A DNA stretch of 10,428 nt, from contig JAABPS010000072.1 in assembly GCA_011391835.1 (NCBI GenBank), positions 1-10,428 of the forward strand, in the 5' to 3' direction. The notes beneath the pieces are model-generated. The model saw nothing but the letters and a program-made list of their open reading frames with translations. It was not told where the DNA came from and did not search any database. The position numbers and the translations under genes were made by a program. Shown one piece after another: positions 7,601 to 10,428 of this stretch. The DNA is from Desulfobacteraceae bacterium. GTDB taxonomy: Bacteria; Desulfobacterota; Desulfobacteria; Desulfobacterales; JAABPS01. Each line of letters begins with the position of its first letter. The stretch's first letter is position 1.

Positions 7601-9056
7601 CCATGCGCCGATGTTTATGGAAACTCTGGAAGCGTGCGGTTTAAACAAATATTTATTTGAAATGGCCAATATCCGGAATCAGGATTCCTGGGTGCATGCC
7701 AAAAATCCGGACTTTGCCACAAAGAAGGCCAAAGACCTGGTCCGGATGGCTGTGGCCAGAGCGGGAATGCTGAAAGTGCTTCATGAAAGAACGATTCCTA
7801 TTACCAAACGTGCGCTCGTTGTCGGTGGTGGTATTGCGGGAATGAATGCAGCTCGGGGCCTTAGCAGGCAAGGCTTTGATGTGGTCCTGGTGGAAAAAGA
7901 AAAGGAACTGGGCGGTATGGCGAGAAGACTTCATCATACCATAGACGGAGGAGATATCCGGAAATATCTTGAAAAACTGATCAAGGAAGTAACTTCGGAT
8001 AAAAAAATAGAGGTGCTTAAAGACACCCGTGTCATTGGATATGGCGGCTACAAGGGGAACTTCAAAACAACCGTTACAACAGGCGCTGATGGGAAGAATA
8101 AAGAAATTAAACACGGGGTCATCATTATTGCTACGGGCGCCAAGGAGTACGAGCCCAAAGAGTATCTTTATCAGGATAACGATCGTGTTCTCACGCAGGT
8201 TGAGCTGGGAAATATTCTGGAAGAAAAAGGGGCTGACGGGCTTTCCAGTGTAGTGATGATCCAGTGCGTTGGTTCCCGAAATGAAGAATTTGAAAACTGC
8301 TCACGGATTTGCTGCCAAAGCGCTGTGAAAAATGCGCTGCATATTAAACAACTCAATCCGGAAACGCAGGTGTACGTGCTGTATCGGGATATCCGCACCT
8401 ATGGGCTTCTGGAAGACTATTATACACAGGCGCGGGAAAAAGGGGTTATTTTTATCCGGTTTGGGACCGATAATCCGCCTGATGTCATGGCCTCTTCGGA
8501 CGGATTGGCTGTTACAGTTAAGGATCATATCCTGCAGCAGAACATTGAAATTCAGGCAGATCTTTTGGTGTTAAGCGCGGGCATGAGACCGGAAGACACA
8601 TCTGAACTCAGCGGTATTATGAAGCTGAACCGCAATCCGGATGGGTACTTTATTGAAGCCCATGTCAAGCTTCGACCTGTGGATATGCCGAGCGAAGGTA
8701 TTTTTCTTTGCGGTACGGCTCATGGGCCTAAGCTGATATCAGAGGCTATCGCTCAGGCACAGGCAGCGGCGTCACGGGCGACAACTTTTTTGGCAAAATC
8801 GGAATTGAAATTGTCGGCAATTACAGCGAAGGTGGATACGGAGCACTGTGTAAAATGCCTTACCTGTGTTCGATCGTGTCCCTTTAATGTGCCTGTATAC
8901 AATACTGAAAAAAAAGTAATTGAAATAGACGAGGCCATGTGCCATGGATGCGGGGTATGTGCCGGGGTATGTCCACGACAGGCGATCCAGCTGAGTTTCT
9001 ATGAAGATGAACAGATTATGAGTAAAATTGATGCATTGCTCGCAGGGGGTATGTAA
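4620..9056 (+). CDS. hdrA: Selenocysteine-containing HdrA-like protein with inserted NfnB/GltD module and second HdrA unit
   Basis: Read through the in-frame TGA at 4800-4802, the gene encodes 1478 residues. It is an iron-sulfur flavoprotein core of a soluble heterodisulfide-reductase-like complex; known HdrA proteins bifurcate or confurcate electrons at FAD. Domains in order are as follows. FAD Rossmann GGGITG (14-19). The conserved NDCAM-U-VISPK loop, where UGA replaces the last Cys of the family motif (Sec61). A [4Fe-4S] motif at C110, C113, C116, C120. An inserted NfnB/GltD-like module (about 145-620) with C160, C164, C199, C203, C207, C211, GSGPAG (257-262) and GGGNVA (388-393). A Cys-rich segment C621-C637. 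The HdrA cluster cysteines C721, C730, C735, C739, C740. A second HdrA unit from about 924 with C930 and C932, GGGIAG (1069-1074) and C1216, C1227, C1231, C1232. Two C-terminal ferredoxin motifs (C1410-C1420, C1441-C1451). Ordinary HdrA is about 650 residues. The stop overlaps the next ATG (TAATG). BamE-like function is the main alternative. Confidence 0.93.
4825..4840 (+). promoter_or_regulatory. Candidate bacterial SECIS hairpin of hdrA
   Basis: AGGT (4825-4828) pairs with ACCT (4837-4840) around the loop CGGCCGGC, which can tighten by a C-G pair to expose GG. The loop starts 26 bases after the UGA, inside the range usual for bacterial SECIS elements, and has G in its first two positions. 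A competing hairpin, CTCGCCA (4808-4814) with TGG-T-CGAG (4819-4826) and loop AAAC, is more stable looking but closer to the UGA and has no loop G. Confidence 0.5.
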
Positions 9057-9478
9057 TGGCGGATTTTGAACCTGAAATTATTGCATTTTGCTGTGAATAT
9101 TGAGGATATTCGGCCGCGGACCTGGCAGGTTCCATGCGACTCGATTATCCGTCAAATATAAAAATTATCCTGGTGCCATGTACCGGGAAGGTGGATGTGA
9201 TGCACCTTTTACGGGCAATTCAAAAAGGAGCTGACGGCGCTTATGTGGTTGGCTGCCTGGAAGGGACATGCCATTATAATGAGGGTAATTTCCGCGCGCG
9301 GGAACGCGTAGAGCATGTCCAGACATTGCTTAAGGAAATAGGCATTGAAGGAGACAGGGTAAGAATGTATAATCTTTCCTCCGGTGAAGGGCCAACCTTT
9401 GCGGCCTATGCGAGGGAGATGACCGATCATATCAGAGGCCTTGGGCCTAACCCATTAAAAAAATATGCAAAATCCTAA
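9056..9478 (+). CDS. mvhD: Selenocysteine-containing MvhD-like iron-sulfur protein
   Basis: From ATG 9056, overlapping the hdrA stop by one base, through the in-frame TGA at 9101-9103 to TAA 9476-9478: 140 residues, normal for the MvhD/FrhD-delta family. The N-terminus reads FCCEY-U-GYSAADLAG, where the family has FCCNWCSYxGADLAG, so Sec16 replaces a cysteine. Further family cysteines are Cys42 in VPCTGKVD, Cys67 in VVGCLEG, and Cys72 with His73 in GTCHYNEGN. Family knowledge: MvhD carries a [2Fe-2S] cluster and passes electrons between a hydrogenase or formate dehydrogenase and HdrA. A run of AGGGGG at 9043-9048 is the ribosome binding site. Starting at the internal ATG 9134 would remove the whole conserved Cys/Sec region. 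VhuD of methanococci is a known selenoprotein of this family. BamF of benzoyl-CoA reductase is a related alternative. Confidence 0.93.
9118..9133 (+). promoter_or_regulatory. Candidate bacterial SECIS hairpin of mvhD
   Basis: GGACCT (9118-9123) pairs with AGGTTCC (9127-9133), six base pairs with one bulged T, around a GGC loop (9124-9126). The loop begins 20 bases after the UGA and starts with GG, both typical of bacterial SECIS elements. Confidence 0.65.
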
Positions 9479-9481
9479 AAT

Positions 9482-9487
9482 AAGGAG
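9482..9487 (+). promoter_or_regulatory. Ribosome binding site of the HdrC/HdrB-like gene
   Basis: AAGGAG is a perfect Shine-Dalgarno sequence six bases before ATG 9494. It fixes the start and shows that this gene is translated independently although it lies only 15 bases past the mvhD stop. Confidence 0.8.
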
Positions 9488-9493
9488 CGGATT

Positions 9494-10428
9494 ATGGCTG
9501 AAGAAGCAATTAAATTAGGTGGAAAGAAGAAAAGTATATTTATTGACAAGGTAAAGGAACTCCTCCCTGAAGGGGGACACTTAAACCTATGCCTTACGTG
9601 CGGCGCCTGCTCTTCTGGATGTCCTGCTACAGGACTGGAAGGACTGGATCCGCGGAAATTCCTGAGAATGGCTGCGCTGGGCATGGATGAGGAAATTATA
9701 AAATCAGACTGGCCGTGGATGTGTACCATGTGCCAGAGGTGCATTTATGTCTGTCCCATGAAAATAGATATTCCCCAGCTTGTGTTTAACGCTCGAGCAT
9801 TAAGACCCAGAGAACAGCGGCCAAAGGGTATCTTGGGCTCCTGTGATATGGCTATGCGCAATGACAGCTTAAGCGCCATGGGCACCTCGCCGGAAGATTT
9901 TCAATTCGTGGTCGAAGATGTTCTGGCTGAGTACCAGGAGGCCCAGCCAGAATTTGCCGAGATGCAGGCGCCTATTGATAAAAAAGGAGCCGAATTCTTT
10001 TTGAACCAGAATTCAAGAGAGCCGGTCACTGAACCGGACGAACTGGTTCCGTTGTGGAAAATTTTGCATCTTGCCGGTGTGGACTGGACATACGGGAGTA
10101 AAGGATGGGGTGGTGAGAATTATTGCCTGTTTCTTGCAGATAATGAAGCCTGGGAGAGGCACACTCGAATTACATCCAAACAGGCCGATGATTTGGGGGT
10201 CAAGACATATCTCAATACCGAGTGAGGTCACGTGACCTTCTCAATCCGGGCCGGATTGAAAAAATTCAATATTAAACATAATTTTGAGGTAAAAAATATT
10301 TATGAATATTACGCAAAATGGATCAGGGAGGGAAAACTGAAGCCGAGTTCTGAATGGAACAAGGAACGTAAGATTAAATTCACGGTTCAGGATCCATGCC
10401 AGATCGTTCGTAAAAGCTTTGGCGATCC
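9494..10428 (+). CDS. Selenocysteine-containing HdrC/HdrB-type (CCG-domain) iron-sulfur protein, partial
   Basis: The first 243 codons run from ATG 9494 to an in-frame TGA at 10223-10225, and the same frame stays open and family-like to the window end (311 residues seen). Residues 33-43 (CLTCGACSSGC) and 77-87 (CTMCQRCIYVC) are two [4Fe-4S] motifs of the HdrC/GlpC type. From about 180 the sequence is a CCG (HdrB/HdrD) domain: CLFLADNEAWERHTR, then LNTE-U-GH where relatives have ECGH, and after it NIYEYYAKWIREGKL and QDPC (Cys302), matching the family's HDPC. Sec244 thus stands for a conserved cysteine of the first CCG half. The second CCG motif should follow beyond the edge. Family role: passing electrons from HdrA to a disulfide or CCG-cluster substrate site, cytoplasmic. 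BamD-like is the alternative. A gene caller would end it falsely at 10225. Confidence 0.88.
10241..10259 (+). promoter_or_regulatory. Candidate bacterial SECIS hairpin of the HdrC/HdrB-like gene
   Basis: TCAATCCG (10241-10248) pairs perfectly with CGGATTGA (10252-10259) around a GGC loop. The loop begins 23 bases after the UGA at 10223-10225. It has the same GGC loop as the hairpin of mvhD. This is the best hairpin of the three. Confidence 0.75.

Noticed and set aside
4803..9056. A separate 1417-residue gene starting at GTG 4803
   Set aside because: It lacks a ribosome binding site and its FAD-binding N-terminus, and it begins exactly after an in-frame UGA at a conserved Cys position. The upstream 60 residues are the missing HdrA N-terminus in the same frame.
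9134..9478. MvhD starting at the internal ATG 9134
   Set aside because: This would drop the conserved FCCxxCxY-type region. ATG 9056 has a good ribosome binding site and couples to the hdrA stop.
9494..10225. A complete 243-residue HdrC protein ending at 10225
   Set aside because: The frame beyond UGA continues the CCG domain up to the DPC motif, and a strong SECIS-like hairpin follows.
4800..10225. The three UGAs as sequencing errors or nonsense mutations of decaying genes
   Set aside because: Three independent errors all falling on Cys codons of redox motifs, all as UGA and never UAA or UAG, with frames intact on both sides and hairpins after each, is far less likely than Sec.
1..10428. 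CRISPR array, tRNA or rRNA genes
   Set aside because: No regularly spaced repeats, no cloverleaf with a TTC loop and CCA-type end, and no rRNA-like sequence were seen on either strand.

Overview
The window looks like the chromosome of an anaerobic deltaproteobacterium, most likely a sulfate reducer of the Desulfobacterales type. I infer this from a cytoplasmic heterodisulfide-reductase-like operon (HdrA, MvhD, HdrC/HdrB fusion), from heavy use of in-frame UGA as selenocysteine (Sec), and from moderate GC content. No marker gene fixes the species.

Layout. The left edge carries the N-terminal part of a secreted or membrane-anchored serine hydrolase of the beta-lactamase fold, read leftwards (635 to 1). 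A nitronate monooxygenase-like flavoprotein (911-2026) is read rightwards and closed by a strong rho-independent terminator. A 450-base stretch without recognisable genes follows. Next is an integron-like block. It holds a 70-residue membrane protein read leftwards (2756-2544), a 211-base attC-like folded element with REP-like GC palindromes (2770-2980, second REP copy at 3021-3041), an AT-rich spacer, and an integron-type tyrosine recombinase read away from the putative cassette (3271-4257).

The right half is a tightly packed operon from 4620 to beyond the window end. All three of its genes carry an in-frame UGA at a position where the family has a conserved cysteine. The first is a 1478-residue HdrA-like protein with an inserted NfnB/GltD-like module and a second HdrA unit (Sec61). 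The second is a 140-residue MvhD-like protein (Sec16). The third is an HdrC/HdrB-type iron-sulfur protein that runs off the window (Sec244). Each UGA is followed by a hairpin at a distance usual for a bacterial SECIS element. A naive annotation would break the three genes into short ORFs with false starts at 4803 and 9134 and a false stop at 10225.

How the genes work together. By family knowledge, HdrA carries FAD and many [4Fe-4S] clusters and is the flavin-based bifurcating or confurcating core. MvhD links it to an external electron donor or acceptor. The HdrC/B subunit carries electrons to a thiol/disulfide or CCG-cluster site. Here selenium would sit at a redox or cluster site in all three successive proteins. 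A sigma70-like promoter and an FNR-type inverted repeat lie in front of the operon. The electron donor, the final acceptor and the rest of the operon are outside the window. The same protein families also occur in the class II benzoyl-CoA reductase complex (BamD/E/F), so that role cannot be excluded.
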